A stretch of DNA of 64,000 nt from Roseiarcus sp963737365 (GTDB lineage: Bacteria; Pseudomonadota; Alphaproteobacteria; Rhizobiales; Beijerinckiaceae): assembly GCA_963737365.1 (NCBI GenBank), contig CAVTSD010000006.1, positions 1-64,000 on the forward strand. The letters run 5' to 3'. The position numbers were made by a program, and so were the translations under genes. The notes under the pieces are model-generated. The model had not been told where the DNA came from. It saw only the letters and a list, made by a program, of their open reading frames with translations, and ran no database searches. How positions within the stretch are numbered: the first letter of the stretch is position 1; every line of letters begins with the position of its first letter. Below, piece by piece: positions 53,643 to 62,995 of this stretch.

Positions 53643-53971
53643 GAACGCATGTCTTGTCTACGATTGGCCTGCGGCGCGACGTAGCCTGCCAGAGCGCCAG
53701 TCCGCCGAAAGAGTCCCATTTGGAGCGCCTTAGCCAATTCGCTTGTTCGCGCCGTCCGTTGCGCATCTGATCGCATCTTGCGACCTTATATGAGATTTGA
53801 AGAGCCAATTCCAGCGCCCCTTTTTCCGCGCCGAACGCGCGCGTCATTTCGGCTCATCCACAAGCATGCAGGAAACGTAGCGATCGACCGCTGCGACAAC
53901 TTCCCGACACGTGTCAAATGGAAGAGCGCAGCGATCGCGAGCGATGACCGAGCCTGCGTTCAGCGTGCTGC
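53643..53971. other. No gene recognised
   Basis: About 330 bp between two small minus-strand genes. Short frames here lack signal peptides, domains or ribosome sites. No clear terminator or promoter stands out. Confidence 0.45.
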
Positions 53972-54199
53972 CTAGCGGCAGATGCGGACACCGCCGCGCC
54001 AGTAGCAGCGCGCGCCGTAAGCGGGGCGCACAACTGCGGCGCCATGGTAGCCGTAGGGACGATGCCCAGTAACCACCGCGCCGCGCGGTCCAACGCATCC
54101 GGCGTGATAGCGACCCGCGGCGCAGGCGGCCGCTTCGGCCTCCGAGATTTGGACAGCCAACAGGCCGAGGGCGAGCAGGCCCGAAGCAATCACTTTCAT
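53972..54199 (-). CDS. Small exported Cys-containing protein
   Basis: The ATG at 54199 follows GGGGAGATATCG and gives 75 residues: signal peptide MKVIASGLLALGLLAVQISE, then CAAGRYHAGCVGPRGAVV and the end GARCYWRGGVRICR. Four Cys in about 55 mature residues suggest two disulphides. Similar short GCVGPRGAVV proteins are, as I recall, frequent in rhizobial genomes. Role unknown. Confidence 0.65.
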   Translation of the reverse strand: MKVIASGLLALGLLAVQISEAEAAACAAGRYHAGCVGPRGAVVTGHRPYGYHGAAVVRPAYGARCYWRGGVRICR

Positions 54200-54301
54200 C
54201 GATATCTCCCCAGCGAATGAGTTCGCGCGCTTGGCGTGAGGGTGCAACGCCCGCTTGTCAAGTGAAGCGCGAGCGGTTTGTGTAAGCGAGCCGCAGATCC
54301 G

Positions 54302-54667
54302 TTATTTTCCGCCAGTTTTGGCCAGCGCCTCTTTGCAGCCGTCGCTCAGGTCCGCCGCGTGCGACCTCATGCATTGGGCCATATTCCCCTTCCCCGTCTT
54401 GACGTCGGCACAGAGTTTCTTAGCGTCGGCCTTGCACGCCTTCCCGACAGCGGCCGCGCGAATGATCGACACCTGACAATCTTCAGAGAGGTCGGAGAAA
54501 TGCGTTTTCATGCAATCCTTGAGCGCGGCGCCGCCGGACTTCATCTCGTCGCCACATTGCGTCTTGATGTCCGCCCTACAGGCTTTGACGACCGCCGAGG
54601 CAGCGAAGGCGGAATGGTTCATCAGCAGAGCCACACTAAGCGCAGCGATGCAGGTCAAGGTCCTCAT
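54302..54667 (-). CDS. Exported cysteine-rich repeat protein
   Basis: The ATG at 54667 (GGAGAACATCCAG before it) gives 121 residues. A signal peptide (LTCIAALSVALLMNHSAFA) is followed by Cys-rich helical repeats: VKACRADIKTQCGDEMKSGG, ALKDCMKTHFSDLSEDC, GKACKADAKKLCADVKTGKG and MAQCMRSHAADLSDGC. This is the pattern of the cysteine-rich repeat (GLG1-like) family in bacteria. Function unknown; a periplasmic location follows from the signal peptide. Confidence 0.75.
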   Translation of the reverse strand: MRTLTCIAALSVALLMNHSAFAASAVVKACRADIKTQCGDEMKSGGAALKDCMKTHFSDLSEDCQVSIIRAAAVGKACKADAKKLCADVKTGKGNMAQCMRSHAADLSDGCKEALAKTGGK

Positions 54668-54932
54668 CTGGATGTTCTCCGGTTGCAACGGGCGTCAGCG
54701 CCAAGGTCACAGCGACACCCTTCAGGGGCGCGCGTTCTTAGACCACGACGCCGACGGAATGAAAGATGTCCTCGCGCGCCGTCGCGATTGAGAATGAACA
54801 TTGCACAAGCCCCATCAGCCTGGCGCCTGCATGTGATAACATGGCGCGACCGCGCTTTGGCCGCGTTCTGATCACAAGCGTCAAGGCTGGTCCCAGGGAC
54901 GAGATCGTCGGACCGCTGCGCCGGCAGGGCCG

Positions 54933-55448
54933 CTAAGTTGCATCCGGCGCAGGTTTGGCGGGCGCCTCGCCGCCGGGCAGCACCATGAGTGTCGAGGTGC
55001 CGTGGGCAAGAAGGCGGCCATTTGCGTCGGTGACGCGCGCTTCACAGGAGATGATTCGCCGCCCCCTGCCGATTGCGCGCCCCTCAGCGCGGACGCGACC
55101 CGTATCCTGAGTAATCGCGCGGGAGAAATTGGCCTTTGTCTCAATCGTCGTATAGCTGCTGCCAGCAGGGACGAGCGTATGGGCGGCGCAGCCCGCCGCG
55201 CTGTCGATAAGGGTGAGCGCCCAGCCGCCGTGCACGATCCCGAGCGGGTTCAAGAGATGCGGCCCTGCGTCGCCTTCGAATACGGCAAGGCCATCGCCGA
55301 CCTCGGTCAGCCGGAACGACAGCGTCTTGGCGATCGGCGGCGCCGGCAGGCGCCCGTCGAGCGTCGCCTGGAGGAACTCCCGCCCCGACATCTGCCGAAC
55401 CCGGGAGGCATCGGCGACGCCGTAAGCGCGCTCAGCGGTGTTCAGCAT
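54933..55448 (-). CDS. PaaI-type hotdog-fold thioesterase
   Basis: The ATG at 55448 follows GGAGAAAGGCG and gives 171 residues. It has the hotdog core with PLGIVHGGWALTLIDSAAGC (the HGG catalytic motif) and TIETKANFSRAITQDTGRVR. Members cleave acyl- or phenylacetyl-CoA esters. It is divergent from a MarR regulator with a palindromic operator in the 49-bp gap, so the two form a control unit. Confidence 0.85.
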   Translation of the reverse strand: MLNTAERAYGVADASRVRQMSGREFLQATLDGRLPAPPIAKTLSFRLTEVGDGLAVFEGDAGPHLLNPLGIVHGGWALTLIDSAAGCAAHTLVPAGSSYTTIETKANFSRAITQDTGRVRAEGRAIGRGRRIISCEARVTDANGRLLAHGTSTLMVLPGGEAPAKPAPDAT

Positions 55449-55464
55449 CGCCTTTCTCCTATCC

Positions 55465-55491
55465 ATGCAGATACAAATAATGTATCTGCAT
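55465..55491. promoter_or_regulatory. Palindromic operator for the MarR regulator
   Basis: ATGCAGATACA-aataa-TGTATCTGCAT is a perfect 11-bp inverted repeat in the 49 bp between the divergent thioesterase and MarR genes. Its position allows repression of both. Confidence 0.85.
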
Positions 55492-55497
55492 ACGTCA

Positions 55498-55963
55498 ATG
55501 ACAACGCCAGAGCAATCGTTGACCGAAACGCTGATCGCAGACGCACGCGCGGCGGTCGATGGCTGCGCTGGATGGAACGCCCGTCTTGCGGCGCGCCGCA
55601 TCACAGGCTTCCTCAACCGGCGCATGCAGCCGTCCAGCCTGAGCCTCGTCCAGTTCGGCCTGATGGCTCAGATTGCAGCGGCGCGAAATGGCGCCCTCAG
55701 TGAGCTGGCGCAGCGCACCGGGCTCGACCAATCGACGCTGTCGCGTAATCTGCAAGTGTTGGAAGCCGCCGGGCTGGTCGAGATCGCCCCGGGGGAGAGG
55801 GACGCGCGTCGACGGGCGGTAAGCCTCACGGAAAAAGGCGCGCAGAGTCTCTGGGGCGGGGCTCGCCGACTGGAAGCGCGCCCACGGCGAACTCGCCAGG
55901 CGCCTGGATCCAGAGGCCGCTCGCCGCCTGGCTCTCGCGGCCGAAGTCCTGGACGAGAGCTAA
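55498..55963 (+). pseudogene. MarR-family regulator, apparent +1 frameshift near C-terminus
   Basis: A winged-helix repressor; the ATG at 55498 gives MTTPEQSLTETLIADA. The DNA-binding helix is in ALSELAQRTGLDQSTLSRNL and the wing in AGLVEIAPGERDARRRAVSL. At 55853-55856 a GGGG run appears one base too long. Without it the frame continues LWAGLADWKRAHGELARRL and then DPEAARRLALAAEVLDES to a stop at 55963, the normal MarR dimerisation end (154 residues). With it, the protein runs on to 56019 with a non-family tail. The ligand is unknown; the thioesterase target suggests an acyl or aromatic acid signal. Confidence 0.8.
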
Positions 55964-56189
55964 GAGCGGCGGCTTCACTCAACAGAGCTTTCGGCCGCTT
56001 TCGATGCTTTCTAAGCTAACGGGGCCGCCATCTCGAAGTTCGAATATCAAAGCCGAGTAAGTGCCCCCCATGTTACACGAAATGCACCATGCCTTTTCCG
56101 CATGACGCTCGCGTCAAATTCGCTCCTCGGCTCGGCACAGGTGTTGTATATTAGGCCCTGTTGTTCTTTCCCACCTTCGAGGTTCTTTC

Positions 56190-58565
56190 ATGCCGGCGCC
56201 TGTCCGTGTTGTCCTTGTGGGTTGCGGTTGGTTCGCCTGTGTGGCCCATATTCCGGCCCTGAAGCGGCTGGAAGGCGAAGGCCGCGTACGCCTTGTTGGC
56301 CTTTGCAGCCGATCCGAAACGTCCATCGGGCGTGCCAGCGGCTTGTATGCGAGCCAGGACCTCAAGCATTACCTGTCGCTTGAAGACGTTGCGGAAGATC
56401 CGGACGTCGATCTTGTAGACCTGACCTTGCCAATCGAGGTCATGCCCGAGGCGATCAAGCTTTTTCTGTCCGCGGGCAAGCATGTGATCAGCGAAAAGCC
56501 GGGAGCTCCGTCAGTGGCGACCGGCATAGAGCTCATGGAGCATCACGCCCGGCTCGACCGGTCGCTCGTCTGGGCGGTCGCCGAGAATTGGCGCTTCAAG
56601 AAGACCACTCAAATGGTTGAGGATATCGTCGCAAGCGGCGCGCTGGGCGAGATACGCTTCGCCGATTTTACTTATCTCTCGTTCCAAAAGCCGGACAATC
56701 AGAAATGGCGGGCGTCTCCGAGTTATGCGGGAGGCCACATGCTCGATTCCGGCGTTCATTTCGTCGCACTGCTGCGCAAGATCGCTGGCGAGATCGAGGA
56801 AGTCAGCGCTTCAGTTACGCAGCGCGTTCCCTATTTGGCGCCTGCGGACAGCGCTACGGCGATTCTGTCCTTCGCCAGCGGCGCCGAGGGGGCGTACCGC
56901 CTGACTTTCGCCGCGCCCTACTCGGCGGGAGACCAAGGGCTAAGACTGACAGGTTCGAAGGGGACGCTGCTCGCTGGATTCAATCGCTTCAGCCCGCGCG
57001 ACTTTCGTCACAACTGGATACGCCTCAAGACTGGCAGCCGAAAGCGTTTCATTCCGGTCATGGACGATCTCTTCGTGCTGGGCGGCGTTTATGAGACGTT
57101 GTCTCACTGCATCGAAGCCGTCCAACACGGCAGGCCGTTAGCGAGTTCTCCGGCGCAGGCCCTGCGGGATGTCGCCGTCGTCGAGGCGATGCTCGAATCG
57201 AGCCGGCTCAAGCAGTCAGTGAAACCAGCCACGCTTCCTACATTTTTGGCGCAGGCTCCTTTGGTCGAGGGGCGCACACAGACCCTGAAGGCCTATGGCG
57301 ATTTCCTGTCGTATCGGCCGCGGACGGTTGTCGAGTGCGCCAGCATTGAGGATGTCAGCAATGCCGTTGTCGCGGCCGGTCGCGCCGGGCGGCAGGTAAG
57401 AGCATTCGGCAACGGATATTCTCAGGGCCCGGAAATCCTGGTCAATGACGTCGCCATTCGGCTGAAAGGCCTCAATCGCGTCCGAAGATTGGATCCGGTG
57501 ACGAACAGGGTCGTCGTGGAGGGTGGCGCGCGCATTGGCGACGTGACGCGCCTTCTCGCCGAGGCCGGCCTTTCGCTCCCATCGCTGCCTTTCCTGACGG
57601 AATGCTCGATCGGCGCCGCCGTGGCGACCGCTACTCACGGCACAAGTCCTCGATGGGGAACTGTTTCGGATTTCGTGCAGTCCTTGACCATCGTTCTTCC
57701 GTCCGGCGAAGTGAAAAAAATCGACTCGACTAGCACGCCGGACGAGCGGCGGGCGGCGAACGTGGCGGTCGGGTGGCTTGGGATCATCGTCGAAGTCGAG
57801 CTTCAGGCGATGGCGATGCCATGGGTGCGATTCGAAGAACTCTCAATGACCATCGATGATTTCCCCGCGCGGCTGCCTGACGTTTTCAAGCATTACGAGC
57901 ACATTTGGGGACATTGGAGTTTTGGCGCGGACACTGTCGTTCTGAAATGTCTCGAGACAAGCGCGGGACCGCAAAAAGGATTTCGACCCTACGTGGCGGG
58001 GAATGGACCGTACTGGGGCGATCAGAACTTGAAATCGACGGGCGCTCGACGGGCGAAGGCCACCTTGCGTCGGATCGCGAACTTGCACCCTGCGCTGGAG
58101 CGAGCTGCGAAGAGCGTTAAAAACGAGAGACCGCAAGAAGTCGGAGTGACGATGCAATATTCCATGGCCCTATCCGAAGCCTCGCTCGCGATCGAGCGAC
58201 TGCGGGCCTCAGACTTCGTGAAGCGCTATCCGGGCAGCGTCATGGAGATGAAGTTTCTCAAAGCCTCGGATCAATCCTATCTCGGACCGAACTCCAACCG
58301 AGACGCAATTCTCTTCAACACGTACTGGTTCGTGAATGACGCGATCAAACTCACAGTCTTCGACCCTTTTGAAGAGGTCATGATGAGCTTGGGCGCGCGA
58401 CCGCATTGGGGCAAGCTCCACAAGCGCAAGGATGGCGAATATTTGCGAAGCGTGTATCCAGGATGGGACAAATTTGAAGCGGTGAGAGCGAGGTTCGATC
58501 CAAATCGAATGTTCGACCCTCCAAACCGCGTATCGCATCGCGAAGCGGTCCTATCCGACCCCTGA
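56190..58565 (+). CDS. Gfo/Idh/MocA oxidoreductase fused to aldonolactone oxidase-type flavoprotein
   Basis: One uninterrupted 791-residue frame encodes two enzymes. Residues 1-345 are a Gfo/Idh/MocA NAD(P)-dependent sugar dehydrogenase: Rossmann motif VVLVGCGWFACVAHI, catalytic Lys103 in SEKPG, and the D-x3-H motif at 186-190 in GGHMLDSGVHF. Residues 365-785 are a VAO-type FAD oxidase of the D-arabinono/L-gulono-1,4-lactone oxidase class. This part has GNGYSQGPEILVND, the FAD loop SIGAAVATATHGTSPRWGT and the C-terminal signature YPGWDKFEAVRARFDPNRMF. The first enzyme would make a sugar lactone or keto-sugar and the second would oxidise it. It leads a polysaccharide gene cluster, so a nucleotide-sugar or exported sugar is a likely substrate; this is inference. 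Confidence 0.88.
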   Translation: MPAPVRVVLVGCGWFACVAHIPALKRLEGEGRVRLVGLCSRSETSIGRASGLYASQDLKHYLSLEDVAEDPDVDLVDLTLPIEVMPEAIKLFLSAGKHVISEKPGAPSVATGIELMEHHARLDRSLVWAVAENWRFKKTTQMVEDIVASGALGEIRFADFTYLSFQKPDNQKWRASPSYAGGHMLDSGVHFVALLRKIAGEIEEVSASVTQRVPYLAPADSATAILSFASGAEGAYRLTFAAPYSAGDQGLRLTGSKGTLLAGFNRFSPRDFRHNWIRLKTGSRKRFIPVMDDLFVLGGVYETLSHCIEAVQHGRPLASSPAQALRDVAVVEAMLESSRLKQSVKPATLPTFLAQAPLVEGRTQTLKAYGDFLSYRPRTVVECASIEDVSNAVVAAGRAGRQVRAFGNGYSQGPEILVNDVAIRLKGLNRVRRLDPVTNRVVVEGGARIGDVTRLLAEAGLSLPSLPFLTECSIGAAVATATHGTSPRWGTVSDFVQSLTIVLPSGEVKKIDSTSTPDERRAANVAVGWLGIIVEVELQAMAMPWVRFEELSMTIDDFPARLPDVFKHYEHIWGHWSFGADTVVLKCLETSAGPQKGFRPYVAGNGPYWGDQNLKSTGARRAKATLRRIANLHPALERAAKSVKNERPQEVGVTMQYSMALSEASLAIERLRASDFVKRYPGSVMEMKFLKASDQSYLGPNSNRDAILFNTYWFVNDAIKLTVFDPFEEVMMSLGARPHWGKLHKRKDGEYLRSVYPGWDKFEAVRARFDPNRMFDPPNRVSHREAVLSDP

Positions 58566-58650
58566 TTGTTGCGATCCTCGGCGTCAGGATCGGCGAGCGC
58601 CGCCTACACCTTTGCTCAGTCTTTGAACTGCCTACGCAAAAGGACGACGC

Positions 58651-59592
58651 CTATCCACGCTTTCCGATTTTCATCGCAGCGCGGGCGACAAGACGTCGCG
58701 TGAGCTCAGGCCTTGCGGCAAGATAGGCAACGTATTTGGCGTATTGACCTGACCATCGATAGGTCCGAGCGACATTCGATTGGTGAAGGAGGACGAACGT
58801 CTTCCTAAAATCGTCCATAGCGCGGTTGAGCGTCGCGTCGATGCGATCGCCATATTTCTGTCTAAGCAGGTCGCATTGACCGGGAAGTTTACTGACGTCC
58901 TGGACCGAGCGACTGTGTGGGGAACGCCCGGAGGGCCCAGAGGGCATCGAATAAATGTAATAAGCTTCCTCGATCAGGATAACCTTCGCTCCGTTGAACA
59001 AGCTTTCCGCCAACAAGAAGAAATCCTCTCCGACCCGCATGCTTTCATCGTATTCAAGCTTGTGATCGACCAGAAATTCTCGCCGACAGATTGGCTTCAT
59101 GAGCGTGTAAGAGGCCTTTGAAAAATTGAAATTATCATCCGCGCGAAACACGTCCAGGAGCGTGATCTGCTTTTCGGGCTCCGCAAGTTCGAAATAGGCC
59201 GGTTTGAATTGAGTTTGTTGTACCGCGTCCCACAGCACCAGATTGTCGGCGACGAAGTCGGCCGAGGTCGCGATGGCGACTTCCGACAGACGCTCGAGCC
59301 GACCGGGCTCCCACGCGTCGTCGGCGTCCAGCAAAGCAATCCAGTCCGCCTTGGCCTCGCGCAAACCGATATTGCGCGCGGCCGAGGGGCCGCCATTGGC
59401 TGGGGTTGAGAGAAGGCGAAGGGAGGGAATTTCCGACCCGAGCGCCCTCACTTCCTCCACCGTATTGTCAGTCGAGCCGTCGTCGATGACGAGGATCTCG
59501 AGAGGAGAAAACGTCTGAGCCGCGGCGCTTCGGACGGCGCGTTCGACTATGCCTGAAACGTTGTAAGCTGGAATGATGACGGAAAAGTCCAT
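58651..59592 (-). CDS. Family 2 glycosyltransferase
   Basis: The ATG at 59592 after AAGGAGGGTTG gives MDFSVIIPAYNVSGIVERAV, a textbook GT2 start; 313 residues. The nucleotide-sugar motifs ILVIDDGSTDNTVEEV and WIALLDADDAWEPGRLERL (DxD-type) are present, with MRVGEDFFLLAE further on. It transfers a sugar during synthesis of a cell-surface polysaccharide. It is in the same cluster as the methyltransferase and flippase. Confidence 0.92.
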   Translation of the reverse strand: MDFSVIIPAYNVSGIVERAVRSAAAQTFSPLEILVIDDGSTDNTVEEVRALGSEIPSLRLLSTPANGGPSAARNIGLREAKADWIALLDADDAWEPGRLERLSEVAIATSADFVADNLVLWDAVQQTQFKPAYFELAEPEKQITLLDVFRADDNFNFSKASYTLMKPICRREFLVDHKLEYDESMRVGEDFFLLAESLFNGAKVILIEEAYYIYSMPSGPSGRSPHSRSVQDVSKLPGQCDLLRQKYGDRIDATLNRAMDDFRKTFVLLHQSNVARTYRWSGQYAKYVAYLAARPELTRRLVARAAMKIGKRG

Positions 59593-59671
59593 CAACCCTC
59601 CTTGGTTGATCGTCATCGCCGGCGGGACTACGGGATCTCCTCCGGCTAGCACAGGTTCCGATCGGAGGCGA

Positions 59672-60490
59672 TCAGCGCGTTTCGCCGGTGATCGCTTTTC
59701 CGCAGAAACCAGCTTTTCTGAAAAACGCGTGCGAGTAGCTTCCTGAATAAATAAATTCCATCTTCTCCGGCTTGTCAGCAAGGTATTCGTCGCAGGCCTT
59801 TTTAACACCAGGAAGCCTATTCCATCCTTTTGGATTGATTTGAGGATCGCAGTAATCATCAATCAAACAAACAGCGCCTGGCGAGAGCTTTGGGTAAACG
59901 TACTGCAAACTAATCATAATTGAATCATAAAAATCTCCATCCAGATAAGCGAAAGCAATCCGATCTGGCAGTCCACTTGGTAACGTATCCTGAAACCATC
60001 CTTTATGGATTTCGGGTACAGGCAGGTGGTAAAAATTAAAGTTTTCCTTAAGAACATCCGCACTTGTCCTGCAGTATCCTTCTTTATAAAATGATCCATC
60101 AATCGGGTGTGATTTCGGGAGGCCTTCAAAGCTATCATAAACTGAAAGCTTCTTGATCGACTTGTGTTCATGCAACAACTTTGTTATCAATACAGAAGAT
60201 GCTCCAGTATTGCAGCCAAGCTCAACAAAATCACCCTCCACTCCGTAAGCCAAGACTTGACTAACGAGATGGTACATATTAATCCTCTGCTCGATATTCG
60301 TCATCACACCAGATGACGACATTATAATTGCATTGCCTGTTACCTTCTCATAGATTCTGTCGACGAAGTCGGCCGAACGAAACTCAGTTTTTCCTATCAA
60401 TTTTGACAATACCCTGGAGACAAGTCGATCCAGAAGTGAAATCCGGCGAACTCTCCAATCGAAATACTCTGTCAAAAAGAAGTTATTCAT
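59672..60490 (-). CDS. TylF/MycF-type sugar O-methyltransferase
   Basis: The start at 60490 gives MNNFFLTEYFDWRVRRIS and 272 residues. The SAM site is GDFVELGCNTGASSVLIT, followed by SVYDSFEGLP, the metal-binding Asp in IAFAYLDGDFYDS, and CLIDDYCDP. Such enzymes methylate hydroxyls of sugars in antibiotics or polysaccharides. The gene is clearly richer in A and T, with codons unlike its neighbours, so it may have been acquired by transfer. It lies 79 bp before the glycosyltransferase. Confidence 0.88.
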   Translation of the reverse strand: MNNFFLTEYFDWRVRRISLLDRLVSRVLSKLIGKTEFRSADFVDRIYEKVTGNAIIMSSSGVMTNIEQRINMYHLVSQVLAYGVEGDFVELGCNTGASSVLITKLLHEHKSIKKLSVYDSFEGLPKSHPIDGSFYKEGYCRTSADVLKENFNFYHLPVPEIHKGWFQDTLPSGLPDRIAFAYLDGDFYDSIMISLQYVYPKLSPGAVCLIDDYCDPQINPKGWNRLPGVKKACDEYLADKPEKMEFIYSGSYSHAFFRKAGFCGKAITGETR

Positions 60491-60754
60491 AAATAGTTCC
60501 AACGTCCTTCCTCGATATCGGTTTCGCTCGCCCCAGACCTGCACTCAGAATCTCTCACAGGAGAATGCTAACTTATTGTGTGACATCCGAAAAATTCAGG
60601 ATCGCCTAGGTCCGCACGATCGGTTGAGCCACGCTTCGCGGGGCGTCCGGCGCTCCACCTAAGACCACGGAGGAACCGGATTTGCATAGAGCACGCAAGG
60701 AAAGTCTAAATCCGAATGGCGCGCCGGCTTTCTCCTTGGATCGTTCCCCGTCGA

Positions 60755-62272
60755 TCATTTTTGCACCTTTGTCTTGATGTTGGGGATGGGCTTCGCCCGA
60801 GCGGCGAGATTGCCGATGAAATCCCGCGCTCGGCTCAGCTGCGCCAGGATAAGGTTGCGCCAATCCTCGGAAAACAGATAGCCTAGGGCGACGGACGCAG
60901 ACCCGACTACGACCGCGACAAGAAAGTTTGGGAAAATATTGGAGCCGAGCAGGCGAGCGATAGCCAGGGTCGCCGCCAGAAGCATCCCCGGTGGCAACAA
61001 AGCAAGGAGGTCCGGTCTCTTCATTCCGGAAAGCCAGAGCATCGCCGAGGCATCGACGGTGCAACGCAAGCTCCAGGCAATGGCCGCGCCAACAATCCCG
61101 AACGACTGAGTGAGCACCCAAAGAATCGCCACAAATGGCAAAAATTCGACGATGTTCAATTTGCCCGTCACGTTGGCCTTGCCCTGGCTTTGCAGGAGCG
61201 TGAAGCCGACTAAGGAGAGCGCGCCCATCCACATTCCCGGGAAAAGCACTTGAGCGACAGGCGCGGCGACGGTTGCGAACTCAGCGCCGATCCAATAGCG
61301 AAAAAAGGTCCACGAGAGGATCATCGCCGGGCCGCAAATGGCGGCAAAACCATAGGCCATGGTTGAAAGCGCGCGGGAGCCCAACGCGTGAGCTGCGTCG
61401 CCGGACAGGCTGGACATGCGAGGAAAGAGTGTGCGCCCGAACGCCACCGGGACGGCGGCGCTCCTTTGCACGAGATTCATCGGCACCGCATAATGCGCGA
61501 CGGACGCCACGCCCATCACCGACCCAATAATGAATTGATCAGCGGAGGCCAGGGCAGGATAGAGCACGTTCGTGGCGAACATCCACCCGCCGTAGCCGAG
61601 CAACTTCCGCGCTTCTCCCCAGTCGATCGCACGAACCGAAAACGGCCCTTCCAAACGATACACAACGGCCAGCACCGCCATCGCGCCTAAGCCCTGCGCG
61701 ACCGCGGCGGTCGGAATCACCACCGTGAGCGAAGGACTGACGAATATGGCCGCGATAACGGGCGCAACTTGAGCCAGAGTCATTGCGAAAACCTGAATCG
61801 AATTCACAAGCAGGAAGAGTTCGCGGCTCTCAAGAGCGCCTGCGCCGGCTGCCGAAATGAGAGTGAGCGGGAGAAGGCAAGCGATCCAGGGAAGCGCCCG
61901 GGACACCTCCGCGCTGATCTCTTGCGGCATCGAAACGAAGTGCTGGAGCAGCAGTCCGCCGAAGACATAAAGGCCGACGCCGCCAGCGACGCCAATACCC
62001 AAGTTGAGACCAAACGTCGTAAGCAACACACGCGCGCGGTGCGGCTGCGGCGCGTCGCGCAATTTTGCCAGCGCGTTCGTGACCGCGCGAGACAACCCGA
62101 GATCTAGAAATCCAAATAAACCAAGGAGGATCCATACAATTGACATCACGCCATAGCGCGCGTCGCCGATATGGTGCAGGTACAGCGGAACGGTGACCAG
62201 CGCGACCACGATCCGCGTCATCGGCGAGAGGAGGTTGACGATAAAGTTTCGCCTGAGGGGGATCGTCGACAT
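60755..62272 (-). CDS. Polysaccharide flippase (Wzx/MATE-like)
   Basis: A 505-residue membrane protein with about 14 helices. It starts MSTIPLRRNFIVNLLSPMTR, has VPLYLHHIGDARYGVMSIVW and a repeated pattern of paired helices, with ADQFIIGSVMGVASVAHYAV in the middle, as in the Wzx/polysaccharide-export MOP family. It moves lipid-linked sugar units across the inner membrane. It is the flippase for the surface-polysaccharide cluster of this region. Confidence 0.88.
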   Translation of the reverse strand: MSTIPLRRNFIVNLLSPMTRIVVALVTVPLYLHHIGDARYGVMSIVWILLGLFGFLDLGLSRAVTNALAKLRDAPQPHRARVLLTTFGLNLGIGVAGGVGLYVFGGLLLQHFVSMPQEISAEVSRALPWIACLLPLTLISAAGAGALESRELFLLVNSIQVFAMTLAQVAPVIAAIFVSPSLTVVIPTAAVAQGLGAMAVLAVVYRLEGPFSVRAIDWGEARKLLGYGGWMFATNVLYPALASADQFIIGSVMGVASVAHYAVPMNLVQRSAAVPVAFGRTLFPRMSSLSGDAAHALGSRALSTMAYGFAAICGPAMILSWTFFRYWIGAEFATVAAPVAQVLFPGMWMGALSLVGFTLLQSQGKANVTGKLNIVEFLPFVAILWVLTQSFGIVGAAIAWSLRCTVDASAMLWLSGMKRPDLLALLPPGMLLAATLAIARLLGSNIFPNFLVAVVVGSASVALGYLFSEDWRNLILAQLSRARDFIGNLAARAKPIPNIKTKVQK

Positions 62273-62494
62273 GCCTATCCTTCGACGCGGGGCCGGATGA
62301 AACGGTTTTCTCTTGTTGGACTAAATGGATGATCTAGGCCGCCTGCCGCCGGCTTGAGGCGCCGCCATTCAACACCGCTGAGACCGCCATCCTAGCAAAC
62401 ACTCCTAACAGACTCTGGAAACGACCACCTAATGGAAATTGTGAACTAAAATTAGGGTGATTTTGCTAGCCTGACCGGCGTGAAATTGCCGGGG

Positions 62495-62995
62495 CTATTC
62501 CTTCGCGTGCCAGAAATCGGCCTGCAGCTGAGTTGCTTCCTCCGCAAGCAGGGGTCCAACGACTTCCGTCACCCGTTGACCAGCGGCGAAAACGAGAGCG
62601 CAGGGCAAATCAAGAGTCGGGTTTTCCTCATGGGCGCCCGTCTGGGCTTTGAGCGCCTTCTCGGTCTGGCCGTAGACGACGCGACCAATCCCTGCCCAAT
62701 AGATCGCGCCCGCACACATCGCGCAGGGTTCGGCTGATGTGTAAAGCGTGCACCGCGCCAGGAAGGCGAGGTCGTGAGCCCGCGCTGCGCGCGAGGCGAG
62801 GAGGCGCTCGGCATGAGCGGTGCGGTCGCCCCCCTCGCTCGTGTATCCGTTGCCCTGCTCCATCAGCAACCTGCCCTCTCCGTCGGCGAGAACGGACCCA
62901 AATGGGTGATCGCCGGCGGCGCGCGACCGGCGAGCCACCTCGAAGGCTTGGCGCAACAGCGCCTTATCGTAGGTCCGAAGGCTCGCGACAGTCAT
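62495..62995 (-). CDS. Nucleoside/purine deaminase, CDA superfamily
   Basis: A 166-residue zinc deaminase. Ligands: His and catalytic Glu in TAHAERL (HAE at 61-63) and the two Cys in AEPCAMCAGAIYWAGIGRVV (PCAMC at 90-94). It has the length and pattern of guanine deaminase or related purine deaminases (no tRNA-binding features of TadA seen). It is divergent from a nucleoside-type ABC ATPase, which supports a role in purine salvage. Confidence 0.85.
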   Translation of the reverse strand: MTVASLRTYDKALLRQAFEVARRSRAAGDHPFGSVLADGEGRLLMEQGNGYTSEGGDRTAHAERLLASRAARAHDLAFLARCTLYTSAEPCAMCAGAIYWAGIGRVVYGQTEKALKAQTGAHEENPTLDLPCALVFAAGQRVTEVVGPLLAEEATQLQADFWHAKE

